Source of the DNA: Candidatus Melainabacteria bacterium
GTDB taxonomy: Bacteria > Cyanobacteriota > Vampirovibrionia > Obscuribacterales > Obscuribacteraceae
NCBI GenBank assembly: GCA_016212515.1
Contig: JACRFZ010000035.1
Location: 56,864-120,863 of the forward strand
Length of the DNA: 64,000 nt
Reading direction: 5' to 3'
The position numbers were made by a program, and so were the translations under genes. Positions 14,485 to 24,113 of the stretch are shown here, piece by piece. Every line of letters starts with the position of its first letter. The first letter of the stretch is position 1. The notes beneath the pieces were generated by a model, which had not been told where the DNA came from, made no database searches, and was given only the letters and a program-made list of their open reading frames with translations.

Positions 14485-15906
14485 ATGCAAGACCAAAAGC
14501 AATTGAATTTCCCCTATCTGCCTGCCACTGCCGAAGATCGGCAGGAGATGCTCAAGGAAATCGGAGTGCGCACTTTTGAGGAATTGTTGAGCCACATTCC
14601 CCAGTCCGTCAAAGCCGGACCTCTGTCCATAGCCGACGGTCTCTCCGAAATGGAACTGACCCAAAATTTGAAAGAACTGGCCGGCAAAAACAAACCGGTC
14701 TCCAGACAGATTTCCTTCCTGGGCGGCGGCAGCTATAACCGCTATGTGCCTGCGGCTGTAACTTCCATAGTTTCCCGTTCGGAATTTGCCACCGCATACA
14801 CCCCCTACCAGCCTGAAGTCTCCCAGGGTAGCTTGCAGGCCATTTACGAGTTTCAGACGGCAATCTGCCTGCTCACCGGCATGGACGTGGCCAATGCTTC
14901 TATGTACGACGGTCCTACCGCCCTGGCCGAGGCTGCCTACATGGCAGTGCGGCTGAGCAACAAAAAAGGCATCGTTATCTCCGGCGCCGTCAACCCCGAA
15001 TACAAGATGGTGGTTGAGACCTACGCCCGCTCCTGCGATCTGCCCCTGACCGAATTGAAAGATTGCTTGCAACGCGGCAATACCTGCCCCGATGCCGTCA
15101 AAGCCTTGAAGGGTCAAGACATTGCCTGTCTCATTGTGCAGTACACCAATTACTTCGGCATCATCGAAGACCTGGAAGCACTGGCTGCTGCCGCCCATGA
15201 AATCGGCGCCCTGCTTATTGTTTCCACTGATCCGATCAGCCTGGGTAGCCTCAAGGCACCGGGCGACCTGGGCGCCGACCTGGTGGTAGGCGACGCTCAG
15301 AGTTGCGGCAACTTCCTCAGCTTCGGCGGACCTTCGGCCGGTTATATGGCTTGCAGAACGGACTACGTCAGACAACTGCCGGGCAGACTGGCTGGCATGA
15401 CAACGGATAACCGCGGACAGACGGCTTTTACCCTTACTCTGCAAACCAGAGAGCAGCATATTCGCCGGGCTAAAGCCACTTCCAATATCTGCACCAACCA
15501 GGCGCTCAATGCTCTGGCCATGCTGGTTTACCTGACCTGTATGGGTCCCCAGGGTCTTTCAGAACTGGGACAGGTAAGTGCCTTACGCGCTCATTACCTG
15601 AAAGACAAACTAACCGCCCTGCCCGGTGTGAAGTTGACTTTCGACGAAGGCAAACCTTTCTTCAATGAATTCGCCATCACCGTCAAAGGCGCCGAGAGTG
15701 TGCTTGAAAGATTGAAAGAGCGCGACATTCTGGGCGGTATTCTGGTTGAGAAATATCTACCGGAATTGAAGGACACCATCTTGATTGCCGTTACTGAAAT
15801 GAACCCCTTGAGCCAGCTCGATGCCTTCGCCACAGCTATGCAGGAAGTGCTGGCCGGTGCGGACAAAAATCAAAGCGGCGCGAAGGAAAAGGTTTTGACT
15901 GTATAA
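14485..15906 (+). CDS. gcvPA: Glycine dehydrogenase (decarboxylating) subunit 1
   Basis: A 473-residue protein of the split P-protein of the glycine cleavage system. The two-subunit form (GcvPA and GcvPB) decarboxylates glycine and passes the aminomethyl group to lipoylated GcvH. Typical stretches are the FLGGGSYNRYVPAAV region, AYTPYQPEVSQGSLQAIYEF near residue 110, and the GNFLSFGGPSAGYMA segment. Length agrees with the family (about 450). The pyridoxal-phosphate lysine is carried by the other subunit, gcvPB, which is not in this window, so the system is not in one operon here. It is followed after 36 bases by lepB. Confidence 0.93.
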   Translation: MQDQKQLNFPYLPATAEDRQEMLKEIGVRTFEELLSHIPQSVKAGPLSIADGLSEMELTQNLKELAGKNKPVSRQISFLGGGSYNRYVPAAVTSIVSRSEFATAYTPYQPEVSQGSLQAIYEFQTAICLLTGMDVANASMYDGPTALAEAAYMAVRLSNKKGIVISGAVNPEYKMVVETYARSCDLPLTELKDCLQRGNTCPDAVKALKGQDIACLIVQYTNYFGIIEDLEALAAAAHEIGALLIVSTDPISLGSLKAPGDLGADLVVGDAQSCGNFLSFGGPSAGYMACRTDYVRQLPGRLAGMTTDNRGQTAFTLTLQTREQHIRRAKATSNICTNQALNALAMLVYLTCMGPQGLSELGQVSALRAHYLKDKLTALPGVKLTFDEGKPFFNEFAITVKGAESVLERLKERDILGGILVEKYLPELKDTILIAVTEMNPLSQLDAFATAMQEVLAGADKNQSGAKEKVLTV

Positions 15907-15942
15907 TCAAAATTTCCATGGTTTTTAATAAGGACCTTTCCA

Positions 15943-16686
15943 TTGACCGCGACACAAGCGCCGCCCCAAACTGAAAAGCCTACACCAGGCGGATTTCTCA
16001 CAGGTTTTCTGAAGGAAGCCATAGAGCTTATCGTCGTTACCCTGGCTCTGCTCATAGCGATACGCTGGGGCATCGCCGAGGCCCGCTATATCCCCAGTAG
16101 TTCCATGGAGCCGACCCTGCAGATCAACGACCGGTTGATTGTGGAGAAAATCTCCGGTCACCTGGGCAAGAAAATCGAGCGCGGCGACATCCTTGTCTTC
16201 TATCCCCCTAAAGAAGAAATGGGCGGTCAGGACCTGAGCAACAACCCGCTCCATATCATGGGCAGACTGACCGGTCTACCTTGCTTCCCCAATGATCCGG
16301 CTTTCATCAAACGCTGTATCGGCATACCGGGCGACCAGATCCGAGTGCAAGCCAATCAGGGCGTCTATATCAATCAGCAACTGCTCGACGAATCAGCCTA
16401 CGTAAAAGAGCCCCCTGCTTACAACCTGAATGTCATGGGCGATATCAAGGGGCGCAATGCTCTCGGTATGTTCATTCAGGCCGAGCGTGACCCCAAGAAG
16501 CAAATGGACCCGATTATTGTGCCGGCCGGTCACCTCTTCATGATGGGCGATAACCGCAATAACTCCGAAGATAGCCATGTCTGGGGTTTCTTAGACCAGA
16601 GAAGGGTAATCGGTCGGGCTTATCTGCTCATCTGGCGTCGCTTGGAAGCTCCCAAATACCCAATTTCGTTGCAGTCCGGCGAATAA
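15943..16686 (+). CDS. lepB: Signal peptidase I
   Basis: A 247-residue type I signal peptidase, which cuts signal peptides off exported proteins on the outer face of the membrane. One membrane helix (about 25-42) is followed by SSSMEPT with catalytic S54, then KRCIGIPGD with the general base K123, and GDNRNNSEDS (202-211) with the conserved box E. About 20 extra residues lie before the catalytic lysine, and an insertion of about 25 lies between boxes D and E. The start is TTG at 15943, with AAGGACC 8 bases before it. It is probably cotranscribed with gcvPA. Confidence 0.94.
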   Translation: MTATQAPPQTEKPTPGGFLTGFLKEAIELIVVTLALLIAIRWGIAEARYIPSSSMEPTLQINDRLIVEKISGHLGKKIERGDILVFYPPKEEMGGQDLSNNPLHIMGRLTGLPCFPNDPAFIKRCIGIPGDQIRVQANQGVYINQQLLDESAYVKEPPAYNLNVMGDIKGRNALGMFIQAERDPKKQMDPIIVPAGHLFMMGDNRNNSEDSHVWGFLDQRRVIGRAYLLIWRRLEAPKYPISLQSGE

Positions 16687-16779
16687 CACTTTCTGCTAAG
16701 CCGCAATTAGGTAAGCTGGACAACACAGCTCTTCCCCACCGTTTGGTAAGATTCTATATGTCTTGGCGGAGCGAATATT

Positions 16780-18228
16780 ATGGTTAAAGGAGCCCACGAC
16801 GGGCATGCACACGGTCAGGAGCCGGCGCCGCCGGCTTCCACAGGTGAAAAGACGGCCGCTTCGGCAGTTGTAGACCTGAAGCAGATGGAAGAAGAACTGA
16901 ACAAACGAGAGATCGGACTGATCGAGCGTGAGATCAAAGCGCTCAGACTGCAGGAAGAACTGGATCGTTTGCGCCCGCTCTCCGGTCTCTACCGGGTAGT
17001 GAAAGCCATGGCCACTGAGCGCAAGCTTGATTCTCTGCTGGAGACAATCACCAGAGAAACCCAGGCCATTGTCAAATGCGACCGCTGCTCCGTCTTTGTG
17101 CTTGATCAAGATAAAGGCGAACTCTGGACCCAGGTGGCCCAGGGGTTGGTGGGCGTGCGCACCATCCGCATTCCCCTCTCGGGAACAGCCATTGTCAGCC
17201 ACTGCGCTCGCTCCGGACGCATCATCAACATTCCAGACGCCTACCAGGACGAGCGCTTCGACCCGGCCGTAGACAAGCAAACCGGCTATAAGACCAGAAG
17301 CGTTCTCTGTGTGCCGATGCGCAACCGGGAAGGCACCGTTATCGGCGTATTCCAGGTTTTGAATAAGTTATCGGGTCCCTTCACTTCCGAAGACGAAGAC
17401 TGGCTGGAAGCACTGACTGCCGTGGCCGCCGGTCTCATCGAGCAGGCCCAGGCCTATGCTGAAATCGAGCGCTTCGTGGATAAGACCCTGGAAGTGCTGG
17501 CCCAGACCATCGATAAACGCGATCCCCTGACGGCTGGACATTCGGTGCGGGTCACCAATTACAGCCTCATCCTGGGCACGGCCATGGACGTGGTCTCGCA
17601 AGAGCTTGATGTGCTCAGGTATTCAGCCATGATGCACGACTACGGCAAGATTGGCGTACCGGAGGAAATCCTCTGGAAGGACGGCCGATTGACCCCTGAT
17701 GAGTACGCCAAAGTGCAGAAACATGCCTCTATTACCTATGAGCTTCTAATCAACCTGCCCTTCACCAAGCGCCTGCAGGCCGTGCCCTATGTGGCCAGTT
17801 GCCATCACGAAAAGCTTGACGGTACAGGCTATTACCGCGGTCTGAAAGGAGAAGAAATCCCCTTCCTCTCCCGTATCATCGCCGTAGCCGACGTCTTTGA
17901 CGCTCTCACTTCCGTGCGCCATTACAGAAACCGCATGCCCGTAGAGAAAGTAGCTGAAATTCTGGAATCAGGTAAAGGCAATCACTTTGACGGACGCTGC
18001 GTGGATACCTTTAATCGCATGCCCAGCGACCGCGTGCTCATGGTTATGGAAAGCGAACGGGATCGCAAAGCCAGCGAAGACCTGAGCATCTTCAAGCATG
18101 TGAGCTGGCAGCGCCTGGTGGAACTGGTCTCCGGTTCCAAACCCAAACGGGGCGAAGACGGCGTGCGCGAAAGTTTCGACCGCCTTTACAATTTCGGTCT
18201 GCCGGAAGGCTACAAAGCTCTGGATTAA
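16780..18228 (+). CDS. GAF and HD-GYP domain protein, probable cyclic-di-GMP phosphodiesterase
   Basis: A 482-residue cytoplasmic signalling protein. A His-rich start is followed by a coiled coil (about 33-66), a GAF sensor domain (about 80-225) and an HD-GYP domain (about 228-410). The metal-binding histidines and aspartate are visible: AGHS (H254), MMHDYGKIG (H286, D287) and CHHEKLDGTGYY (H342, H343). The name-giving GYP reads GYY. HD-GYP proteins hydrolyse cyclic-di-GMP; the catalytic HD residues are intact, but the GYP change may affect partner or GGDEF binding. The last 70 residues are unlike known domains. It stands alone downstream of lepB. Confidence 0.88.
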   Translation: MVKGAHDGHAHGQEPAPPASTGEKTAASAVVDLKQMEEELNKREIGLIEREIKALRLQEELDRLRPLSGLYRVVKAMATERKLDSLLETITRETQAIVKCDRCSVFVLDQDKGELWTQVAQGLVGVRTIRIPLSGTAIVSHCARSGRIINIPDAYQDERFDPAVDKQTGYKTRSVLCVPMRNREGTVIGVFQVLNKLSGPFTSEDEDWLEALTAVAAGLIEQAQAYAEIERFVDKTLEVLAQTIDKRDPLTAGHSVRVTNYSLILGTAMDVVSQELDVLRYSAMMHDYGKIGVPEEILWKDGRLTPDEYAKVQKHASITYELLINLPFTKRLQAVPYVASCHHEKLDGTGYYRGLKGEEIPFLSRIIAVADVFDALTSVRHYRNRMPVEKVAEILESGKGNHFDGRCVDTFNRMPSDRVLMVMESERDRKASEDLSIFKHVSWQRLVELVSGSKPKRGEDGVRESFDRLYNFGLPEGYKALD

Positions 18229-18329
18229 GGCACTTCCAGATCGGTCCGGGTGCATTTATCTATGCTCAGGCAGGAATGGAAGGTCTGCCCTAGAATACCT
18301 GCAGTATTCCAAATGAGCATTGCATTTAC

Positions 18330-19211
18330 ATGGTCTCTAAAAGCTCAGTCCGCACTAGTACCTTCGCCCTCTCCCTGTCCTTCTTTCTGGTGTCGTTCTT
18401 CAGCCTGCCCGGGCTGGTTAACCAAGCTCTGGCAGCCGGTTCTTCCGATAATGCCGGCGATTTTTTCACGGAAGCGGAGAGCGCCCAAACCAGAGCGGCA
18501 GCCACTACTAATCCGGTGGCGCCTCCGCCGGAAGGGGCACCGACCAGGGTCAATGCCCTCATTACGATGAAGGTGATAGTGCCGCAGATGAAGCAGGCCC
18601 AGACTAAGTTCACGGCCTTTCCCTTCACCGTCAAGCCGCCCAAACTGGCGGTTCCCATCTCGCCCCTGCCCACCGAAGACAAGGGTCTGGAGAGCATGAT
18701 CCTGGGCTCCGGCTACGCCAGTAAACTCTCTCTGGAAAAGCCCTACCCGGACGGCGGTTGGCGCTGGCAATACGCTTATCGCAACGGTTTGAAGCGCTCC
18801 GGTCAGACCCCGCCCAAGGTGATGATCGGTATCTACAACTGGTCCAGAAGCCTTGTTAAATACGTCAAGCCCGAATGCGAACGCATCAATGAAATTGAAG
18901 CCAAGCGCATGGAGCGCTACAAGAAGCTGGTTCAAGATTACGAAGACAACCACAAAGACGAAGAAATGGAAGCCCTCAGGCTCGGACACGAACCTCTGCC
19001 CATCAAACTTCGCCCCATCAGAAGAAATAACCAGTTGGTCTCCTACCAGGCTTCCTATGAGCTACCGCCGGGGGAATGGTGGATCACCGGGGAGCACAAA
19101 GTTCCGGGGCTGGTCTACTACTGGGAATACCCCATACAAATCAAGGCCGGCGAGAACATCAACCTGGTCATGGATGACGCCAATGCCGTCTTGATCCAGG
19201 GCGGTTGGTAG
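18330..19211 (+). CDS. Secreted protein of unknown function
   Basis: A 293-residue protein with a signal peptide (hydrophobic residues about 12-34, likely cut after QALAAG). The mature part begins with an Ala/Pro-rich low-complexity stretch, then a domain with many aromatic residues (GGWRWQYAYRNG), a charged helix around 185-215 (EIEAKRMERYKKLVQDYE) and a C-terminal beta-type segment with Trp and Tyr (GEWWITGEHKVPGLVYYWEY). I do not recognise a family. It probably acts in the periplasm or at the outer membrane. It is convergent with the RNase J paralogue, with only 11 bases between the stops. Confidence 0.72.
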   Translation: MVSKSSVRTSTFALSLSFFLVSFFSLPGLVNQALAAGSSDNAGDFFTEAESAQTRAAATTNPVAPPPEGAPTRVNALITMKVIVPQMKQAQTKFTAFPFTVKPPKLAVPISPLPTEDKGLESMILGSGYASKLSLEKPYPDGGWRWQYAYRNGLKRSGQTPPKVMIGIYNWSRSLVKYVKPECERINEIEAKRMERYKKLVQDYEDNHKDEEMEALRLGHEPLPIKLRPIRRNNQLVSYQASYELPPGEWWITGEHKVPGLVYYWEYPIQIKAGENINLVMDDANAVLIQGGW

Positions 19212-19222
19212 CTCTAGATCTT

Positions 19223-20947
19223 CTAAACTTGATGAATGAGAATTTGCACTGTGGGCTTAGCCCCCAGGCGGTTTCGCAAGACTTTCACAACCGATTCCCG
19301 GATGGCGGAGCGCATGTAAGGACCACTGTCTCGCTCATCGCCCTGGCGTTCCGAAGCAATGCGGTCTACGGTGCCCTCAACTACTTCGGCGATTTGCTTC
19401 TGCACTTCCTGCCAGTCATCGGTCAGAAGGAAACCGGCGGCACCGCAAGCCAGGTTGGGACCACTCACCAGTTTGCCGCTTTCACCAACAGTCAGACCGA
19501 CGGTGAGAACGCCCTCCAGAGACAGCGCCTGCCTCTCCTTCACAGAAGCCGTGGTCACTCTTTCACCCTGGTCGCGATTGAACAGCACCGCCTCCGCTTC
19601 CACATGGCCATAGAGCCTGGCTTTACCGTTGCGCAACTCCAGCACGTCGCCATTGCTGAGGTTGAAAATTTCCTCCTCACCAAGATCAAAGAATTCACCC
19701 AGTTCGCCATGCTGCATCAAGTGCCTGGACTCGCCCATGGCCGGCGCGAAGTAACGAGGCTTGGTGACCGAAAGCATCAGTTTCAACTCTTCCCTGGCAC
19801 CATATCTGGAGACATGCACGCCCTGCCTGGTACCGAAATAACAGTGCACGGAATTAGCCATAAGTTCATCGAGAATATTGGCCATGCGCCTGGCCTCGCC
19901 CGGCACCACATCGCTGCTGAAGACAAGTGTATCGCCTTCCTTGAGAGAAACGGTCTTATGCTCGCCGTAAGCAATGGCTTCCAGCACATCAATAGGATCG
20001 GCTTCCTTACTGCTTTCAAGTAGTAAGACCTGGCGATCGGCAGTCTTGTGCATGGCGGCAGGCAACCCTTCGATGGCCCGGTCATACTGCAAATGTCCTG
20101 AGATGGCGGCGCAGACCGCTACCTTATGAAGGGTTTCCCCCTGCAAAAAGAGCTTACGACCGGTCTTCTGGGCCACATCGAAAAGTACTTGCAAGCGGTG
20201 GGTATTGGTGCCCGGCATGACTACCAGAAGCCGGCCCGAAGCACTGGAAGAAATGCGCTCCATGGTGCTTGCCACCACCTTCTCGGAAGCGGAGTAACCG
20301 CCTTCCTCAACATTGGCCGAACAGGAGATGAGTAACATCACGCCTTCGTCACCGATGGCCGCCAGGCGCCCGATATCGAGCATGCGACCATCCACCGGCG
20401 TTTGATCCAGCTTGAAGCCGGAGGTGTAAACCACCGTTCCCCCCTGGCAACTAATTCTGAGGGCACAGGCATCGGCAATAGAATTATTGCATTCAATCCA
20501 CTCCAGGCTGAAAGGTCCCACCCGGTACTCTTTCTTCTGCTCCACCACTTCGATTGTGGTGTCGGACTTTTCAATGTGTCCGGTGCCGTAGAGGTCGAAG
20601 ACTTCCTGTTCGATTAAATTAGCAACAAACTTAGGACAGAGCACCCTTGGCAGTTTGACGTGCTGGATCAAATAGGCGATGGCCCCCATATGTTCTTCAT
20701 GCCCGTTGGTAAGCACCTGTCCTAAAATGTGCTCCTGGTTGGCTTCTAGAAAGGTGGTGCTGGGCAAAAGCAGGTCAACTCCGGGCAAGTCATGGGCCGG
20801 ATAGCTGGCTCCGGCATCCACCAGAAGGATCTTGCCTTGATGAATGAAAGCCCACAACACCAGACCCATTTCACTTTGCCCGCCCAGCGGTATGGCATAT
20901 AGGCTGTTGTAGTCAAGGTCGGCAAAGCCGATAGTGGAAATAGACAA
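19223..20947 (-). CDS. RNase J paralogue with degenerate active site
   Basis: A 574-residue protein with the full RNase J layout: metallo-beta-lactamase, beta-CASP and C-terminal domains. The start motif (LGGQSEMG) and FKLDQTPVDG are recognisable. The zinc and catalytic residues are mostly lost: HGHEDH reads NGHEEH (81-86), HSIPDS reads NSIADA (H to N155), GDFK reads SGFK (D to G177), HVSGHA reads HVSRYG (H to Y382), and PVHGE reads PAMGE (H to M404). It is therefore probably not a working nuclease, but perhaps an RNA-binding or partner subunit like the weakly active RNase J2 of Bacillus. The start appears to be TTG at 20947; no nearby ATG fits the domain. Confidence 0.88.
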   Translation of the reverse strand: MSISTIGFADLDYNSLYAIPLGGQSEMGLVLWAFIHQGKILLVDAGASYPAHDLPGVDLLLPSTTFLEANQEHILGQVLTNGHEEHMGAIAYLIQHVKLPRVLCPKFVANLIEQEVFDLYGTGHIEKSDTTIEVVEQKKEYRVGPFSLEWIECNNSIADACALRISCQGGTVVYTSGFKLDQTPVDGRMLDIGRLAAIGDEGVMLLISCSANVEEGGYSASEKVVASTMERISSSASGRLLVVMPGTNTHRLQVLFDVAQKTGRKLFLQGETLHKVAVCAAISGHLQYDRAIEGLPAAMHKTADRQVLLLESSKEADPIDVLEAIAYGEHKTVSLKEGDTLVFSSDVVPGEARRMANILDELMANSVHCYFGTRQGVHVSRYGAREELKLMLSVTKPRYFAPAMGESRHLMQHGELGEFFDLGEEEIFNLSNGDVLELRNGKARLYGHVEAEAVLFNRDQGERVTTASVKERQALSLEGVLTVGLTVGESGKLVSGPNLACGAAGFLLTDDWQEVQKQIAEVVEGTVDRIASERQGDERDSGPYMRSAIRESVVKVLRNRLGAKPTVQILIHQV

Positions 20948-21062
20948 GACGGGACCCCGATAACTGGCCAGGAGTTGCTAAAGTGTTTGCATGCTCAACA
21001 ATTCTAACCGCAATCCAGTTAAGATCTATGCAAATCGACAAGAGGTTTGAAAGCAGTTAACT

Positions 21063-22649
21063 ATGAAAGCAGATAGCGTGAATGTAAAGGACGGCTCCAT
21101 GGCCGCACTGGAAACTCTTGTGGGCGCGCTGGTCAATCCCGACTGCAAAATTCCCCACAAAGCCGTCATTTACACAAAAGCCGGCGGGGATGTGGAATAC
21201 AGCTTTGCCGAGTTTGCAAGCCTCATAAATAAAGCCGAAACGCTCCTGAAAAATCTGGGCATCAAAGCAGACGACCCGGTGGTCTTCCTCTCAAGCAACA
21301 CCCCCGAACTGCTGGCGGCAATCCTGGCAACTTTTCGACTGGGGGCCCTGGCCGCGCCGGTAGATTTTCGCCTCACCCAGGGCGAGTTGGTCAATATAGC
21401 CCGCAAGCTCAAGGCAAAAGTGGTCTTGAGCCTTGAGAGCTTGCATAAAGATTTCGCAGCTCTCAAAGGCGAACTGGCAGAATCAGGCATTGCCCTGGAA
21501 AGTCTGAACAAAATCGATGGACAGAGCGAAAGCACCAGAGACGGTGGCAACTGCGACTACCAGAGTTTGGATAAGCCGGCCTTCCTCATTCTTACATCGG
21601 GCACTACGGGCATGCCCAAAGGCGCCCTCCATGACCTGGCCTCACTAACCGCCAATATCAAAGAACTGGCCGACATGGCCGCCCTTGAACCCGGCTACAA
21701 AGTAGTGCTACCCGTCCCCCTGAGCCATGTACTGGGGCTGGAAGTTTCTTTAGCGGCCCTTCTCAAACAGACAACCATAGTCATGTCCGAGATGACCATC
21801 GAGGGCATCATCAAAGCCAATAACCAGTTTAAGCCGGAGTTTCTGGTGGGGGTACCCACCATATATGGTGCCATCCTGGCCCTGCCCGACGGCGCCGTCG
21901 ACCTGCAGAATGCCCGGGTATTGCTCTGCGGTGGAGCGCCTTTGCCCCTTTCTCTGGCGGAAGAATTCGAGAAGAAGTATCAGCGCCGCTTGAATAACGG
22001 TTATGGGTCCACCGAATCAAAGATCATCGCCGTCAACCTGGTGGGTCCGCCGCAGTCCGTAGGCAAAGTGGTGCCCTCCTGCCAAATTAAGATATTGCCG
22101 CTGACAGCCGAAGATGGAAAGCCGGTAGAGCCCCTACCGGATGGCGTAGAAGGTGAAATAGTTATCTGCGGTCCCACCCTCATGCTTGGCTATATCGGGC
22201 AACCGGAAGAGACTGCCAGGGTCATGCAAGACGGCGGCTACAAAACCGGCGACATCGGCTACATGAAAGATGGTTATCTTTATGTGCTTGGTCGCAACAA
22301 AGAAATGATTATTGTGGCCGGCAACAAAGTCTTTCCCGCCGAAGTGGAAGGTGTGCTCAGGCAATGCCCCCTGGTGAAAGAAGTAGCCATCATCGGTGTA
22401 GCCCACAGTAAACTCGGTCAAATTGTGAAAGCTCATATCGTCACCACCGACGGTGACTTGTCGCAAGGTCTCGAGGGCGACGAAGAAGCCAGAAAAGCCG
22501 CCCATGGCAAATTAAAAGAAGGTCTGCGCGAGTTTTGCCAGGCCAACTTGAAGCGCGAACTGCGCCCCATGGAATGGGTCTTCTACAGTAAGAACAGCCA
22601 GTTACCCCGCACTAATACAGGCAAAATCGACAAGAAAGTGCTGGTCTAA
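21063..22649 (+). CDS. AMP-dependent acyl-CoA synthetase/ligase
   Basis: A 528-residue class I adenylate-forming enzyme, which activates a carboxylic acid with ATP and then transfers it to CoA. The phosphate-binding loop is LTSGTTGMPKG (about 178-188), followed by NNGYGSTE, the KTGDIGYMKDGYLYVLGR hinge region, and the catalytic lysine in LPRTNTGKIDK near the C-terminus. Fold and length are those of long- or medium-chain fatty acyl-CoA synthetases; the substrate cannot be told. It is convergent with the next gene, whose stop directly abuts. Confidence 0.9.
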   Translation: MKADSVNVKDGSMAALETLVGALVNPDCKIPHKAVIYTKAGGDVEYSFAEFASLINKAETLLKNLGIKADDPVVFLSSNTPELLAAILATFRLGALAAPVDFRLTQGELVNIARKLKAKVVLSLESLHKDFAALKGELAESGIALESLNKIDGQSESTRDGGNCDYQSLDKPAFLILTSGTTGMPKGALHDLASLTANIKELADMAALEPGYKVVLPVPLSHVLGLEVSLAALLKQTTIVMSEMTIEGIIKANNQFKPEFLVGVPTIYGAILALPDGAVDLQNARVLLCGGAPLPLSLAEEFEKKYQRRLNNGYGSTESKIIAVNLVGPPQSVGKVVPSCQIKILPLTAEDGKPVEPLPDGVEGEIVICGPTLMLGYIGQPEETARVMQDGGYKTGDIGYMKDGYLYVLGRNKEMIIVAGNKVFPAEVEGVLRQCPLVKEVAIIGVAHSKLGQIVKAHIVTTDGDLSQGLEGDEEARKAAHGKLKEGLREFCQANLKRELRPMEWVFYSKNSQLPRTNTGKIDKKVLV

Positions 22650-24041
22650 TTAAAGCCTGGACAAAATGCGCCAGCCGCCTGCGTTTTCACCGGCGGCGAA
22701 AGCCTCTATTTCGTGTAATTGCAGACGGTAAGCCAGATAGTTGCGCTTCTGTATTTTATGAACAGCGCCAATTTCATTGGCAAGAACCTTTCTCATATCG
22801 GCAGCAGCAAGGGTCTGAGCCTCCACGCCCAATTCCGCACCACCGTTTAACTGCTTGACGCTCTCTTTGACGGACAGAGGCAGACGCCTGAAATTTGCAC
22901 TGTTCAAAAGCGGACCGTGCTGCTGGAAGAAGCCGTGAAAGCCTTTGTCATCGAGATCTTTCAGCATCTGCACACGGGTCTCGAATTTCTCCACATTGTA
23001 GCCTGGTGCTTTTTGCTTGTCGCGGGCAAAGCTCAAAGCCAGTTCGTCGGCACGCTCAAGTTGCTCCTCCGTCAGACGCCGGCCGGCTCGCAGGTGCAAT
23101 ACTTCCTTCAGGTAGTCATCTTCAAAACCAGTGCCCGTTGCTTCAGCCAGCTCTTTCTTCAAGACCGCCATTTGTTCGGGGCTGGCCTTGGCGCCGATAG
23201 ACAATTTATCGGACACGCCTCTGACAATCAGGCAGCTCTGCTCGGCATGAGTCGACTCATGGAAGAGCACTTCCGGCAGCCTGGTGGTGGGGCGCAATAG
23301 TTCCCGAACATTCAGCTCCAGATCACCGGTACCCGGTACGAAAGCGCCTCTGTCTTCGCCTCCCGTCCACTTAATCTTGAGACGGGGATGGGGATAGCCA
23401 AATTCGTCCGCCAGCTTATTTACCTGCTTCTGCAAAACCGGCACGATTTTTTCCACCTGCTCACTGAGGTTCCGGTAGCCTTCCCGACCTTCCATTCCCT
23501 GCAAAGGCCATGGTCTGAAGGGCTGATAGGCCTGGCGCAAGCCGCCATAGTATGGTCTGACGCTGCCTTGCACTTCGGCGCCAAAACGAATGGCCCGATC
23601 GACATCAAACAAGGGGGTGCGACTGGCCCAGATCATGCGCTCCATGGAAGGCATGGCCCGGTTCAATTCTGCCACGCTGAGCTTGCCGCCGGCAAGAATC
23701 TCATGGGTGGAAAGCGAGGCCAGTTCGGTGCTTCTCATGGACAAATGCTTGCTGCCTGTACCGGCAAGGGCTTCCAAAGATTGAGAACGCAAAAGACCGG
23801 TCAGCAGGCCGCTGCGGTAGAGGCAGGCGGCACCCACCAGAGCAGCGCCGCTGAGAGCAACAGTCTTGGAGTCAATTTCCAGATCCGCAAGCCAGCCGGT
23901 GAGAGCCTCTTTACCCTCCACCAGAATGTTCTCGCTTTTCTTGCCACTTCTCCCTTCCGGCAAGGAAAGGCCCGGAGCAAATGAGGACGAAGCCACCAGG
24001 GGCTCGCTTTTCAAAGCAAAATGATAAGCTTCCGAGACCAT
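22650..24041 (-). CDS. Possible HExxH zinc metallopeptidase, unknown family
   Basis: A 463-residue protein not recognised as a whole. It has a short hydrophobic stretch near residues 60-77 that could be a membrane helix. In the middle is VLFHESTHAEQ, an HExxH zinc-binding motif in a sheet-helix context, and about 165 residues later LHEIEAFAAGE, where the Glu could be the third ligand, as in small gluzincin-type proteases. The rest is Ala/Leu-rich helix. No signal peptide is evident. An alternative reading is a non-peptidase with a chance HExxH, but the FHExxHxxQ surroundings are typical of real metallopeptidases. Confidence 0.7.
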   Translation of the reverse strand: MVSEAYHFALKSEPLVASSSFAPGLSLPEGRSGKKSENILVEGKEALTGWLADLEIDSKTVALSGAALVGAACLYRSGLLTGLLRSQSLEALAGTGSKHLSMRSTELASLSTHEILAGGKLSVAELNRAMPSMERMIWASRTPLFDVDRAIRFGAEVQGSVRPYYGGLRQAYQPFRPWPLQGMEGREGYRNLSEQVEKIVPVLQKQVNKLADEFGYPHPRLKIKWTGGEDRGAFVPGTGDLELNVRELLRPTTRLPEVLFHESTHAEQSCLIVRGVSDKLSIGAKASPEQMAVLKKELAEATGTGFEDDYLKEVLHLRAGRRLTEEQLERADELALSFARDKQKAPGYNVEKFETRVQMLKDLDDKGFHGFFQQHGPLLNSANFRRLPLSVKESVKQLNGGAELGVEAQTLAAADMRKVLANEIGAVHKIQKRNYLAYRLQLHEIEAFAAGENAGGWRILSRL

Positions 24042-24113
24042 GAAATGCGTTTCTTTGTTGCAGGGGGTGAACCCATCATAACTGAGGACTGGGCAAGAGC
24101 AATGGGGCTTCTA

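Noticed and set aside
14464..15459. Leftward frame of 331 codons
   Set aside because: Antisense to gcvPA, whose protein is clearly recognisable; composition is that of a shadow frame.
19205..20023. Rightward frame of 272 codons
   Set aside because: Antisense to the RNase J paralogue, no recognisable domain.
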